Assembly: GCA_029582155.1 (NCBI GenBank)
Contig: CM055897.1
Location: forward strand, 19,810,857 to 19,874,856
Direction: 5' to 3'
Source of the DNA: Panopea generosa
Taxonomy: Eukaryota > Mollusca > Bivalvia > Adapedonta > Hiatellidae
DNA: 64,000 nucleotides
Below are positions 1 to 15,200 of the stretch, piece by piece. Every line of letters begins with the position of its first letter. The stretch's first letter is position 1. A model generated the notes under the pieces. That model searched no databases. It saw only the letters and a program-made list of their open reading frames with translations, and was not told the DNA's origin. The position numbers and the translations under genes were made by a program.

Positions 1-540
1 TAGTATCCGCATTTGTATATATTACCTGAGGTAAAACATGATTATAACATTAATACAAACATGTATGTATATCTAAACACTATTAAAATCACGGTATGAA
101 GCCTACAAATACAGTATGGTTAAATGCACTGAATTATGCTTAAAATCGTATGTCAAATATTAATACAATAATACGGAAAATCTAGCTTCAATAATTAAAT
201 CTGATTAAGTGCAGAGAGTGAATAAAATCATTAAGTGTAAGAAACGTCTTGAAACCAGTAAGCATTATTAGCCGGGTTTTATGCCAAGGTTAGCTCTGCT
301 CATGTCGACGTGCTCAAGCTGTACAGTCTTGCTAACCACTTGAATGGTAATATGCGACTACTTTTTATTCCTCGAATTTCATTGTTTTCATATGCAACAA
401 AATATATTGTGGGAATTACATTATGTTATTTTTAAGTCAAATGCATAAATAAACCAAACGTTACATTATTATCAATCATTATTAAGGTGATTAAAGCCCG
501 TTTATCAGGGGTTTTTTTTAATACTTTGAGATATATATAG
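1..540. other. AT-rich sequence, no gene seen
   Basis: I see no coding exon, RNA gene or clear repeat here. The stretch lies downstream of the last exon of the minus-strand Ig receptor, so its right part may hold that gene's 3' UTR. A tttatt string near 363, which reads aataaa on the minus strand, is a possible polyadenylation signal, but such strings are common in AT-rich DNA. Confidence 0.4.
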
Positions 541-968
541 AAATAATCTTCTCAGCAGTACTTTGAGTACTTCGAGATTATATATATAGCAATATTCTAC
601 TTAGCAGAACTTTGAGTACTTCGATGTAATATATATAGCAATATTCTACTTAGCAGTACTTTGAGTACTTCGATGTAATATATATAGCAATATTCTACTT
701 AGCAGAACTTTGAATACTTCGATGTAATATATATAGCAATATTCTACTTAGCAGTACTTTGAGTACTTCGATGTAATATATATAGCAATATTCTACTTAG
801 CAGTACTTTGAGTACTTCGATGTAATATATATAGCAATATTCTATTTAGCAGTACTTTGAGTACTTCGATGTAATATATATAGCAATATTCTATTTAGCA
901 GTACTTGAGTACTTCGATGTTATATATATAGCAATATTCTTCTTAGCAGTACTTTGAGTACTTTTATG

Positions 969-1020
<52 letters not shown>
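541..1020. repeat. 49-bp tandem repeat (about 9 copies) ending in a (TA)n run
   Basis: The unit holds tatatatagcaatattcta followed by cttagcagtactttgagtac and ttcgatgtaa. The landmark gcaatatt recurs every 49 bases (589, 638, 687, 736, 785, 834, 883), then after 48. The last spacer is stretched by a long TA dinucleotide run (about 968-1018). Copies differ by only one to three bases, so the array is young or homogenised. It lies about 30 bases past the stop codon of the Ig receptor and is probably in or beside its 3' UTR. Confidence 0.95.
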
Positions 1021-1050
1021 CAATATTTTTTTAGCAGTGTAGTTTACTTC

Positions 1051-1100
1051 TTATTCAAAGTTCTCGTATTCCTTAGGCGGTTGTTCAACAGGACTTTCTG
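1051..1100 (-). CDS. Ig receptor last exon: C-terminal tail and stop
   Basis: After the acceptor atttacag the minus strand reads, in phase 1, AESPVEQPPKEYENFE and then TAA at 1053-1051. Pro-rich spacing plus a YENF motif suits the end of a signalling tail. Phase and composition agree with the TM and tail exons upstream. A competing AG three bases on would change only one residue. Confidence 0.6.
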
Positions 1101-4100
1101 CTGTAAATATAAAAATAAAATGGCAGAAATAAAGGTAGTCACCATTGTCTCACACTCAGCTAGCAATTGAATGTGCTTGTTGTCCAAGAAAAACTTTTGA
1201 AACGCACTGATAAACTTAAAATTAAAAGGAAAAAAAGAAAATGTGTTGAAAAGTTAGATCTATATAAACGTTCATGTTTACATGTATATAAAACCAGTGA
1301 CGGCATGCTTGTTTTGAAAATACGATTGAAAAATATTTAAAACACAAAATTATATTTTGTTTGTGTTTTCATCATATCAATAAACAAACTGGTGAAATAA
1401 ATATTTTACAGTTTTTGCGATGAATAATCACATATGTGCAAATAACAAATGACTAGATACCAGAGTTATTCCCCTTTTATAAAAATATGGATTAGGATTC
1501 TTAAGAATATTCTTAGACATGAACTAAAAAACTAACCTTGAAAAACATACTCAGATACAACAGTTTGCAAGCATGTACTGACACCTAATATATAGTCCAA
1601 TCAACTTTCGTAAATGTTCTACCTGTCAGTGTAAACTATTGATTGATTGATTGAATATTTAGCGTCAATTTTATGCAATCGAGGGCTAACAGAAGATCAG
1701 TTAGCCTAATCACTGCTTTCTGGGATCCTGAAAGGTTAACCAGTACTCGAGAACACACCATCTCCGCAAGTAACTGATAACTTCCCCACTTGAATCAGCG
1801 GTGAGAGACGAATGATAATGAGACACAATGTCGTATATCAATCATCACGGAGACTGTTGCCGTGCGAGGATTCGAGCTCACGACCCCTGGATTGATAGTC
1901 AGACCACCGAAATTTGAATTTTTAAGCTTATGGCTAAGACAACTCTCAAGAATGGTTGGTGAATACGACCCCACACTGTGATCCCAGACTGTGACTTTGG
2001 AAAATATCCTGTAAACTACTCTGAATAAATAAGATGAACACTTTATTAACCGTTTTAATTTGTATCAATTTGTAGAGTTCATTAAATTAATAAAAACAAA
2101 CACCTAGCTAAATTATTCATAATACCTAATATACGTAACATAGAAAATTGTAATGATAACAATACGGAAACATTTATACATTCGTTGATACTCTACATGT
2201 TATATCAAATATATGGCTTCATTGATAAAATATAGTATATGTTTATGCTTAGAGTGGGATTTCATCGCATGATTAGTGCGCATGAATCGGAATATTTGTA
2301 TTTTATATCGACTAGTTTTGTGAGAAAAATAAGTCATTGTGACGAGTATTTTACTTTTATTTTTTTTTATTTTTAAATGATATCCCATGAGCCATCGCGA
2401 TAGGATAATTCCCAATCTCAAAAGCCCCAACCCCACGTCATGATTGTTAATAATTAGCCAATGAAAACTAGCTTATCAGCCAAAACAGCGTGCATGTTAA
2501 TGGCTTTAGAATATTCAGCCGGTTGATGCAGTTTTAATGGCCACAGCGTGTCCTACATGGGCATTCAAGTTATCTCAGAAAGAAAGTAATGTGTAAAAAT
2601 ATTGAAACCGATAACCCTTCTGCCGTCATTCACGTGAACCAAGAACCATGTTTCTTTGACAACGGCGTTGTTTTGGTTTAACGTAAAGTGGCGACTTGTT
2701 ATGCAAGGAATAGCGAACGGCATAAATACTATTACGACAATACTTACATAAAGGTGTGTGTATACAATTCTTAAATGTATGTATAAATAACAATTTTAGA
2801 CATATCTAAGTGATAATTATTACTTTCTTTGTGAACGTTTTTTTCAGTTCTATATACAAATGTACATGATGTAATTATTCATTATTATAATCATCAAGTT
2901 TATTCATTCATTTATTTTTATTCAATTAATTTTGATTTTAAGACATATAAATGCACATTGACTGTTTTGGAATTTAGCGCGGGTTTTCTCCCTTCTATTA
3001 TTCGGTCATACATGTAAATTACACGGTCAAAATCCATTCTTCACTGTTAAATATAAAACCATTGTGCAATATATGTGTCCGGTTTATCATAAAGATGAAA
3101 TGTATAGCTGACAATCAATGACGCAACGTCCTCGACAATGCCCTAATGTCAACATTAATTTACTTTGCCTTTCTCCATAGTAAAGCCGGACCCCGCTAAT
3201 CGTTAGCGCGTCTGACTATCAATCCACGGGTCGTGAGTGTTTGAATCCCGGCCATGTCATAATCTCCATGATTGTTGATATACGGCATTGCGTCTCATTA
3301 TCATTCTTATCATAAGTCTGTCAACGCTGATTCAAGTGGGAAAGTTATCAGTTACTTGCGGTGATCGGGTGTGCTCGAGTATTGGTTAACATTTCAGGAT
3401 CCCAGGAAACAGTGACTAGGTTAACTGATCGTCTGAAAGCCATCGATAGCATAAATATGACGCAAAATATTCAATCAATTTCTATAGTAATGAACACTAC
3501 GATGAAATAAATAAACACGTAATAGTCCAATGAGTAAAAACAGATTCACAGCCAAATGCACGGTGTTCTACATATATATATATATGTATATGTATTTGTA
3601 TTATTATTTTATAAAAAAAACAATTTAACAGGTTTTTATATATTACTTTTCCATTATTTGTCCTTTCTTTCCAGCTTTCACGTTTGCCCAGTTTAAGAGA
3701 ATTTGTTTTGCCTAAGCTAAAAAGAAATAAGACCTTTGCTAACATGGAACAAACAAATACATATATGTTTACATGGAAACAATATAAAAAACAAACAAAG
3801 TAATTATTAGATTCGTCCAGCAAAAACACTGCCGGCATTGTTACAACGATTGAAGAAATAAGTTGCCAACACTTAAAATGAAACTATATACCTTCTGATG
3901 AAACGTAACTGTCGTAATTTGAGTTTGTTGCGAATTGGTCATTCAGGCTTTCATACACTCCTCTGCAAAATGTGCAAAAAAACCCATAAAAGGCCAAGAT
4001 ATTTTATGACATTTTAGAATTGTTTCATAAAGACATCCTATGAATACTCACCACACAGTTGAACTTTAATCTTAATTCTATATGAAATAAGGTCGAGGAT

Positions 4101-7100
4101 ACCAATGGTAAAATAATCTTACAATAGAATTAATATATTTCTTACATAGCAGGAATGTATCCGAACATAAAATGCACAGTAACTAGGTAGGTTGGCCAGC
4201 TTGTTTTTTAAAACAGTGCAGTGACACACTTAGCTTTTTTTAAAAAGAAGTCCTCAAATGCTAATAAATACATTCATTTGTTAAAATCCTACACATTTAC
4301 TTGTTTGACACCAGTGATGTGTTAATACAGTATATACTATGTCAGAAATCACAGCCCCATTGAACCATTTTATAAATAGGCCAAACCAACTTACAAATGA
4401 CTATTTTAAGCGCACTAACCATGTTACTTTGGCAACAAAGGGGCGCAATTAAGTAGTGAGATGTTAGTAGAAATCAATACTATACAATTATTGTCTGATG
4501 ACACCAATCAATAACGAACCCAATGGACAACACATATATATGAATATCACATAGCTGAGGTCCGTAGTGGTTGATATCGACCGGTATCACAGACAATAAA
4601 AATTAATGAATGTTCTATTATAATTACTTAGATATTTCGGTTGTATTGTTAAATAAAAAATGTTCCCATTTAATACCATTTTCTAAATTTTGATAACGTT
4701 GAGGTTTAAAGTCAAAGAAACCGATGACGCTATAACTTAATACTGTTAACTTATTCTATACATCTAAACCCACTATTACATTTCCCAGAGAGTTAAATTG
4801 TAAAATTGTTGTTAACAGCACAGTGAGAAATCAAAATTTGCAGCAAATGTTTACCATGTTCATGTTGTGTTTGTTTTTTAATTCACATGTATTGTGACAC
4901 CTGCCAATTACCAGAGTAATAATATGCCAATAATTCGCCAACGATACGATTCGGCAAACCAAGTCTAAAATGACACATAGTTGGCAAGAAATCTGGTATG
5001 TATTATCATTACAATTTTGGTGAGAATTTCTAAACCATCGACCATCTAAACATGGTAAGAATCAATAAATAATTGCAATGTCATGAAAAAGAAGAAAAAG
5101 GGAACTATTTTTACAGCTACTTCCTTCATCTAGGAGATAATAGCGGCGTGAGTCCTATTCTATTTATTGGCGATCTCGACTCACGTGCCTTTATTTATAT
5201 CAATGCCACTTTTCTTAGGTGAATGTCACTTTTTACAGGTAGACACGTGTTCGGTAATCGACCAATCGTAACAACCGAAATTTATAAGTAAAAAAATATT
5301 TTTTTTTTTATTTCGGTTCTTTTTATTGTCGACATATGATAAATGTCATATTTTATTTACATCTTGCCTTGTGTTACAGCTATAACTTTCATTGTATAAC
5401 TTAATTTTTTTTAATTTCCATGAAAACATTTGACTAGTAAAGCTATGCTAATATTAATAAAACTGACCTACCTGATTTGTGTATCTGAAAGGTATGGGGA
5501 TATGTATTAGCGAATCTAATAAAAGTTTAAAACTAATATATTATGTAAAATAACAATAAAGTTGAAATCGATGTTGATTTTTTCTGGTTGATATCACATC
5601 GTATCCAATACTTTTAGCACTATTACGAAGAATCAAGAGCTTATATGAACTGCCTTTTGAAGTGGGTGTTGTTTTTTAGTGATGGGGATCGAAATTGCAA
5701 CCTCTGGCGTGAGCGACGAACACTACACTATCGCCCTGCCTATATTTGTATTACTTAATGATTGCGGGATAAAAAAAGCATTCAATCATAACCTTTTTAT
5801 TAATATTATGTTCACAAACAAGTGGAAAATATGATCTTTCTGAAATTCAAATGTTTATACAATTAATAAATAAAACTGTTTAATATGTAATTACTTGATA
5901 ATGTATTAAGAGAAGTGCGTTTTATACCAAATTTCCTTAAATTTACTTATGTTGATCACATGGATACGTTTCTTTGTTTTTAAAAATCTAAGTTTATACT
6001 TAAATATAATATTAAAAAGGAGCCTGATTTTAAAGCAGCATTACTATTATCTGAATATATTTTCTTTGTTTACGAAAGACAAACATTTTCGAAAATCCTC
6101 ATGGCCTTCTATGGATTTATAACAGACGAAATATTTCATACACATGAACAAACCGTGTTTAAAATGTCTATTTACTGTTTAGTAATTCTGATATGCAAAT
6201 TTGGTGCTTCGCTGACGGAAATCACCGTTAAATGTTCGATTCAATCGCATATGCTGAGTTATTGCGTCATATTGTGTAATAGAACTGTCACTAGATATGC
6301 GCAGAGATATAACTGCATGTAATCATGGACATTTTGTTGGAGCTTAATTTGTTTGGATTCGAGATGCCGTTTATGGAGTAATGAAGAACAAAATAATGTA
6401 CGTTATTCCACGGGTCAAGTCTTATTCAAATATCAGCGACAATAGCGAGTTTAAATACATGTTTAAACGATAAATAACACTATTTTGCACCAGATAGTCA
6501 CAACTTATGCTTAAAGATATAAGTATACCCTTTTAGTATTAAATTAAAAGGGTAGAACTAATTGGTTACGCCGCTTTACATCTGCATACAAGTATAATGA
6601 TATGAAGAAATCGTCAGCTCCACTTTTAGCCATTTTAAACCCGTGTTTCACTGTGATTGTTTCTGTTGGTCTTGATTTAGTAAGTCATATTCGATGTTAC
6701 GTAAAAGCCAAGACCAGTCCTGCCAATACAATAGATTTATTACTGTATTACAGAATAATGTATTTTAACATACCCTTGCATATGAGTAAAATAATTATGA
6801 CATTATTAAAGAAAGGTATTACCTTAGAGAAAATTTACATACGGAAAACGAAGTTTCCTGCATTTGTTAAGAACAGAGTTGTTCATAAAAAAAATACTTT
6901 TGACGGTAAGATTTAGTTTTATAAGCGATAATTGAAGGAGGTTAAGCATGTTAGAAATCATTTGTTTAAAAACTGACTCACCATTATTATCAGCTTCAAA
7001 CAATTCATTTTGAAATGTTTCTTCGGTTTGTCTAAAATGTAAGGTTAATCATATTTATTAATATTATGATAATTTAATTATATGATAATGTCCAAATATG

Positions 7101-9206
7101 CATTAGACTAAAGTCAATCAAACGATGTGTGTGATATTTGAGCATGCTCAGTTAAGATACATGGCTCACGTAATTCATGAGTCTAGAATTTACTCAAAGT
7201 TGACCGCGTTTGATAGTTTTAAACCACCATAACTTTTCTCCCTAAATTTTATATTGAACAAAACATTTTTTAAACGGTAGCCATTTCGTTCAAAAACAAC
7301 AAATTAAATTGTGGTCATTAAATTGTGTGTTTACATTTTTGTCACTGTTATAAAAATAGTAATGTTCAATGAAAGAGAAGTAGTTCTTCTGTTATATGAC
7401 AAAGCGTAAGTAGGTTTCCAAAATATCTTATTTATACCAAATTTCGAAACCTGAAATTTATTTTCTAAATTCGCAATGCAAACTCGACAATGCTTTAAAT
7501 ATGGTTCGAATAATGCCATTTAAATAAAAAAAATAAACATGAAAAACAAAAAAAAAACATTGCTTTATTGGTAAAAATCAAACACTGGGTATTTATGACT
7601 GCAATTATGCGACTACCTCAGGGAAGCACTGGTGATTTTGTAATGGTAAGAATTCAAATACTATTACAAAGCAAGTGTATTTTTATAGTTCTGAAAAATA
7701 CTTTGGTACAGTATTAAAAAGTACTATATTACGTTTAAACATAAAAACTTCAAAAAGGTGTGTGGCCTGTTTATGGCTTTGAACAGCCAAAAATATCTAA
7801 ATCAGTATAAATTAAAAAATACAAATTACGCATGGGCTAAGGGGTGTTTATACAAATGTTAATTTATATATGCTTATAAATGCAACATACCTTGTTTTTG
7901 CATTGGCTGATTTTTTAACAGTGTCTGAAATGCAGATATCCAAAAAGTAGGCAAACTTAAAAACAAGTTATTACAAAAAATTCATTACAAATAAAAATAT
8001 ATATTTGGAACGCGTATATTTTCCGATATTGTTCTTTGTTTTGTAGGTTTCTTTTTGCCAGAAATTTGTTAACTTGCTTCAATATGTGTCAAATGCATAT
8101 ATTTAAGAATGCTGACATTTGATCACAATAGTTATCACCTACCATACGTTATTGCTATATACTTTTTGTTTTACTAAGTTGGCATAAATTTTTCCCCATT
8201 TAACATCGTTTTTGTTATTGCTGTATTTGATATAAAATTTATACATAAGTCGCGGGGTCAGATTACTATGGTGTGTTTTTCTATTTTTGTCTGTTTCAGG
8301 ATGGCTTTTTTTGTCATCCGTACATTCAACAGCGGTTTATTAATGTGTGGGCGGAGCTATAGTTGTTTTGCTCCTCACATATGCGCTGTAAGATTCAGTT
8401 ATTATTATTATACTACAATATTATTATTATATTATTATTATCATATTATTCATTATCATTCATATAACCTACATTTTTTTCATAATTAATAAAGTAACTA
8501 ACAAGTTTTTTATCAATATTTGGGCGGAGCTTTAAGTTGTTATGTACTTTACGCATGCGCTAGAATACCACGTCGCATTCGATAATACATTTTGAAGAGT
8601 AGAGACGTGTTTTCTCTTTCTTATACAAGTTATACTCCTATTTTCCAGTTCCTTGATTGAGAATCCACTCACTTTCCCTTTCCCACATATAAAGAGATAG
8701 GAAGGCGTGATACCACTGAAAATTTATAAATAAAAGCCAAATACGTTTTGTCTGTACTAAGTGCTCGTAACAACAGACTTAAGTGTACATAGGAAGGAAA
8801 TTCTGCCGAGCTATAAATAAACGACCAGTCCGAGAAGTCTGTATTGTTCATAATCTCGAAATTATTAATTTAAATAATATGTTACGTCTGACTTCAAATG
8901 GTGCTGTAAATAATTGTCATGTTCTATTATATAACATTTTAAACTCCAAACATTTCAAGCATATGACGGGCTACATACAGCATATCGAGTTTTATTTCTG
9001 GCGGAAGATCTGAGAATAAATCTGAGTAGAATCACCTTCCATCTGCAGTTACTACAAACTACACACTACAAGAACAGTAAATTAAACCAACAATATAATG
9101 ATAGTACATTACTTACAACCGTGTTAATAGAACTAGCGGATATCTATATCATGTTATATATCTATTCCATGTTATGCTATCACTGATATGCGCTTTATTA
9201 TTATTA

Positions 9207-9289
<83 letters not shown>

Positions 9290-12200
9290 CAGCAGTATGA
9301 TTTTTCTCAGTCATCAAAAATAGAAACTAAAGTATTCACTACGTTCAATTCGTATTAAAAGGTTTATCACAGACTTGATTTTAACTGAACTGTCTGTAAA
9401 ATTAGGGATGTCACACTAGCATTTTAAGATTGGAGTAAAGAACATTTCAAACTACATGTTTTAATAGTTTCTTAGATTTTCAACGCGCAAATATTCGTTT
9501 CTAATTGAAAGGGTCGGTTCATTTATCATGTACATTAAAATGGCTACCCATACCTTCATTATGATTTCTCCTCTGTAACAACACAACTAAAACAATAGCT
9601 CCAATAACAACCACACCGACAGTAGCCCCTAACCCGCCTGCAACAGCTAGTGTGTTATCTTTGGTGCTGCATTGTGTGGACTGGCAATCTATAAAATATA
9701 GTTTCTTTCAAATGGAACTGAGCTTGTTTCAAAACTCTATTTTTATGTATTTGGATAATATTTCAGAATTTCTTAAATGTATCTGTTGTGCTAATCATTC
9801 TGCTGATTGATATTCTCAATCAAATACGTAAAATTGAATTAAACTTAATAGTTTAAATCATACATTAAATGTACAAGTATATAGGTAGTTGGGAGACGAA
9901 ATTCACAGTTTTTGATATAAACGAAATATATATTTATAGCTTTTATTTGTTATATTTACGATGAAAAATTCAAACATCTCTGTTTTTCCATTGATATACC
10001 AGACACTATTAAAATCAGATCTTTTTGTCATCGCGTCTTCGACAAATGTTGTGACAAGTTCTGACGAACAACTGTGTTCTCTAATGCAATTCGAATATAA
10101 ACACATGTCTCTTAGCTACCACGACAGGAATATATAACTGTGTCATATTAACAAAATAAAATCTGAAAAGATAAACTTTTGTTGAATACAGTAATAAAAA
10201 GGATAGTATAATTTAGTAATTTCACTATATCGTGCAAGTTTTGGAACAATATGATAAATACCACAGTCTGGAAGTTCAAAAGCTATCGTCAACTTCGTAA
10301 CACCATCTGTTGTCCCAACTTTGTTTTCTGCTAGCAATCGGGCACTATATTGTCCAGGCTGCAAACCCGTTATATTTGTAATGTACGACTGTCTTGGTAA
10401 ATAGTGAGGGTGACTGTCTTCGTCTATCCTCACTTGTTCTTCCCAGTTGTCAGTCCCAACAGGTGTTGTTTCTATGATAAAATACTGCTTATACCCGCCA
10501 TTAAATCCTTTCTCCCAATAAAACTGAGGCAGTTTGTTAAGCACTCCGAAAAATCGAAATTCATTTGGTAGAACAGGTTTACCTGAATGTATCAGATATA
10601 TCATAAATTCTTATATAATCTAAAAAATAAACCAAATCATATTGGTTCTTTGCCACATGAGTGACACAAACTGATGCTATTTACCCTTAAGTTGATGAGA
10701 TTAACCTTATACACATGGACGTTAGGCTTCTTTTATTATTGTGTCTGCTATAAATATTAGAGGTGAATTATATCCTCCATTGGGGCAACATTTTACCAAG
10801 TACCTTCCTGTCTCATATACACTTGGTATAATATTGATCTAATGGGTCGATATATTAAAAATAAGTATGGACTCAGTTGTTTAATATGATGTGATATGAT
10901 GTGATATGATGTTGATATGATGTGATATGCATTAGAAGTAATGGATATTGACCGAAGCGACAAGTTCAAGGACGAAGGTGTGATATGGTAAACATTAAAC
11001 AATACTTTATTGTTTTAAATGTACTATAGGTTGCAAAAATATATAAGTCCAGACAGTAACCTTGAATTTCGCAGTTCTTCAATCTGTTCCAGAACATTAA
11101 ATATTTGTAACGTATTGTCACTTAGTGGAATTGGTATCAGTTACTTGGTTAAATACGTGAAAGTATTCAATACCATAAATTGTTGTTATGGTATATATTA
11201 TCCGTAATTATGTGACAATCGGTATAAGTATATCATAAACATCAATTAGTGGTGCACTAAAGTTATGTCAAAGACAATTTTCGGTACAAAATAACAAATG
11301 TTATACAGTTAAAGACCAAAAAACATTGTTGATAATATCGAATTATTTTTATCTAAATGTATAACTAGTTTGATATTGCGGAATTCAATCCACAAATAGT
11401 ATAATTTATTGGTCAATTCTCATCTTTATCACCAAACATCCATCACACTAAATGTGTATACTTATAAGAAATAGTAAGACTGGTATATTTTTTATGGTTT
11501 TAACATCAGAATATATATTGTAAAATAATGTATTCTTACTTTCAAGAATAATGTTCACAGTTGATTCAGAAGCTCCAATCTCATTTTGAAATCGTAATGT
11601 GTAGTTTGAAAAATCTTCTTCACTCAATGAATAGATGTAGAAATAAAATATGCTGCCATTTAAATTAACATCAGCTCCATAAAACTGTGTTGTGACTTCT
11701 GCTGGTTGGTATGATACCAAGTACATGCTGTCGTTATTGATGATAGTGTCACGTGACCGTATCAGAGTAACTCTGAATACTTCAGGATAACTGTAGAACG
11801 GTATGCTGATATTGATGGGAGAGTTTAACGCACCGACAAACTGTAACGATTCCTTCAATACTTTAGGTGAGACTGAAAATGAACAGTTCAAATCATAGCT
11901 AATATATGTATACATTTAAAATCAGAATAATCATATTATACAATTTAAATTTAAGATTAAAAAGACGACAAAACAAATCAAAATTTCTAATTGTTTCTAA
12001 TTAAAAGTAATTGTTTATTGTCCATACCTTTTACTGTTATATCAACAGTTGCAGTTTGATCAAGCCTTCCATCTACATCCTTTACACCGTTGGTGACATG
12101 ACAGGTATACGTCCCTGAGTCTTCTAGTCGTAAGCTAGTAAACTGCAGGGAACTATAGATAGGAGTGTTCGAAATGGGAAGTCGGGCATTAGGTATTGCG

Positions 12201-15200
12201 GAACTTCCCCATGTCTGTGTTAAGTTGGTATGGTTGTAACTGACCGGAGCACCATTGATAACATTGCAACTTAAATGCAATAAAGCACCTTCCACAAATT
12301 CAGTATTCGATAATGACACTAACACGCTTGGGGCATCTAAACATTAAGAAGAGATAAGTAAGATATGTAAACCAAAACATTACCAGTAAAAGCTGAAGTG
12401 CTAAATTTTACACGAAAATATATTTTTAATGGGTAATATGAATGCATATTAATGTGTTGCTAAAGCAACAAAGCACTTAGATATTTCAAAATGCCTACTG
12501 ATGGCCGTATACTATTGATATATAACGTATATATCAATATAGACTTATTGAATCAAGTCGTAACACAAAATAGCACAATTTGCATCCATCAAACAAGTTG
12601 CATTGAAATTTCCCCACAAAAATCATATTTTATATATTTCATAAAAACATTCGACCCATTTAAAAACAAATATATATATATACTGAACACAGTTTATGGA
12701 CGAAAACATTAATTATATATATATATATTTGATTTTTTTCGTCCATAAACTGTATTCTCAAAAGCTTAAAAATGTATGACTTATATTACCAATTTATTAC
12801 ATGTATTGTTATAATAAAGTCGTGATATTATTTTATATGACCTAACTACAACTAATTCCAATAGCAGAAAAAACTAGGGACTAAACTCTACAAATTATAG
12901 TTCACATATCATACAAATCTAATATCTTATAATCCAGTCTTTAAAACCCCTGGAACAATATGTGGATGAAAACGTTAAGTATGCCAAAAGGTTTTGATGA
13001 AAATATATTACCTTGTTTATACTTTTGCACGATTGGAGTCAAAGTGACCCAGACATATTGACAAATCAATACGAGACCTCATTGTGTGGTAGGAAGTGTT
13101 TGTGTAAAATTTAAAAGTATGTGTACTTTTAAACTGATACATTAATAACGAAAATATTATTATATTTGTCTAAAGGGTGAGGTGCAACAAAAGAAATAAG
13201 TCTTAAACGGACAGTAACTTTACTAAAATTAATTTGATTAATATTTTTTCCACATGCATATCTTCATATCATTCTTTGAAAGTTGTGCCAGATTGGAACA
13301 ATTCCTGTCACAAATGTAAAAGGAGTTCAGCTTAAAGTGAAATGTAAACGAAATACGGTAGGGCGGTGTCATGTCAAAATACGTTCTGGGTTAATTTCAA
13401 ACCGGCGTATAAAATGCACTAAATGTCAAACGACGTAGACGAACCACCTAACTCAATGTATGTGTACCTTAACTACAAAATCGATTTCTCTGTGTTTTTC
13501 ATGAATATGATGTTGGAACACGCTGATTCAACACATTCAATATAAAACATACGTTTTACTTATCAGCAATAGTATAGCTATAGTAATATCACCTAGGATA
13601 CAATGTACTAGTGTGATAAATTTGATAAAAGTAACAAAAGAAATAATTAGGTTAAAGGAACAGTTCTTACACAGAACATATATAATGACATGTGTTTTCT
13701 GTATGTTGTGTGTCTGCGGATTTGTTGCCGAGCATATGTACGTGCCAGCCTTAGACCTCTGTAGCGTTCCAAGGATGAGGGTACCTGTAGAACTGATGGC
13801 AGCTGCCTGTCCTTGTTTCTCCCATGCGTATGTACATGATGGATTGCAATCTGCTGAGCATAAGATGTTTGGTAATTGTGTCCCTTCATTCTTTGTATAA
13901 CCTTCAGTATGAGGATTAAGAAGCACAGAATCTGGTCCATCTACATTATAAAAATATATTCGTTTTTAACAAAGTACATACAGATTTGTATATATGGGCG
14001 TGAATAATATTAATATTAAGTATTGTATTAAATATTGACGCATGTGTTAACTGTGTCTAATCAACCCAAATGAATATTTGACAAACATATTTGTATTAAT
14101 ATTAGACACAATCGTTTAAATTATAATATCTATCCATGGGTACTAGGTTGAAATAAGGGTTTACAATCAAAAGCTTCACTGTTTGTTTTGAAAACATGTG
14201 CTTTGTCGAGGTTTTTACCATAACAGTGACTTATGATGTTTCTTGTAGAACACCAATATTGACCTGGCGCGATAGCAACTATTGCTCCACAAACTGGCCG
14301 CTTGGCTTTGTCTGTTCAAGTAAATATAATGTAAGATAATGAAGTGTTTACTTAGATACCGTTTGTTTGTTTGTAAAAGGATAATGGCGGCCCTAAAAAG
14401 CAATATTGATCGCTGATTATCGACTTGTTTGAATGACAGCTCGCGTCATGTCAATTGTGTATATTTTCTGAGAATAATGTGACGTCAACTATACATCAAG
14501 AAAAGCCTAGGCTATTATTTATTTCCAGTAACCTGTCATCCTATCTTATTAAACTGTCATATGTATATACAATTCTAACTTACCATAATGTAACATATAT
14601 TTGAGAAATAGTAGATGCGATATCCGATGTAAAACGGAAGGAAAATAATGATAAATGCATGTTAAGCAAATTTGAATATGTATTATGTTGATTTATGCAA
14701 ACATAATAACATTTTTTCTTTAATGTGAATAAGAATGAGTAACATTAAATTAAAATTTGGTTTGATATGGTACATCAACCATCCGAAAATATCAGATCAG
14801 GGTTTGTAATCACCAACCATACTTAAGAATATTCTTAGACTTGAACTCAAGAATGAATTTTGAAAAACACATAGAGACCATCTTTAGGCCAAACTTTGCA
14901 AGCATGTAGGGACGCCTAATATATGGCAAAATAAATTCTCCCAACTATTCATGGTAAACTAGATACCTACAGTTTAAAATTTGATTTTCAGGCTCAAGTC
15001 TTAGAGATTCCCCAGAATTATTGGTGAATACGACTCCTGGGCTTTATCTTGTAACTTGCTAATTAAACCAAGAATCGTAAACTCACATAGAACATTGATT
15101 GAATATGTGTTACTTCTCTTCGATGTTAGTCCCCCATCAACCACCTCAGTTGCAATGCACGTAAACACTTTACTTCCATCAAACTTGTTCACCTCAGACA

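Noticed and set aside
6101..6916. Two plus-strand frames of 73 and 104 codons
   Set aside because: No domain, no splice or promoter context, and they lie in an intron of the opposite-strand gene.
13613..13900. Plus-strand open frame opposite receptor exon 4
   Set aside because: Shadow of the Ig exon on the minus strand, which has the Cys-Trp-Cys signature and splice sites.
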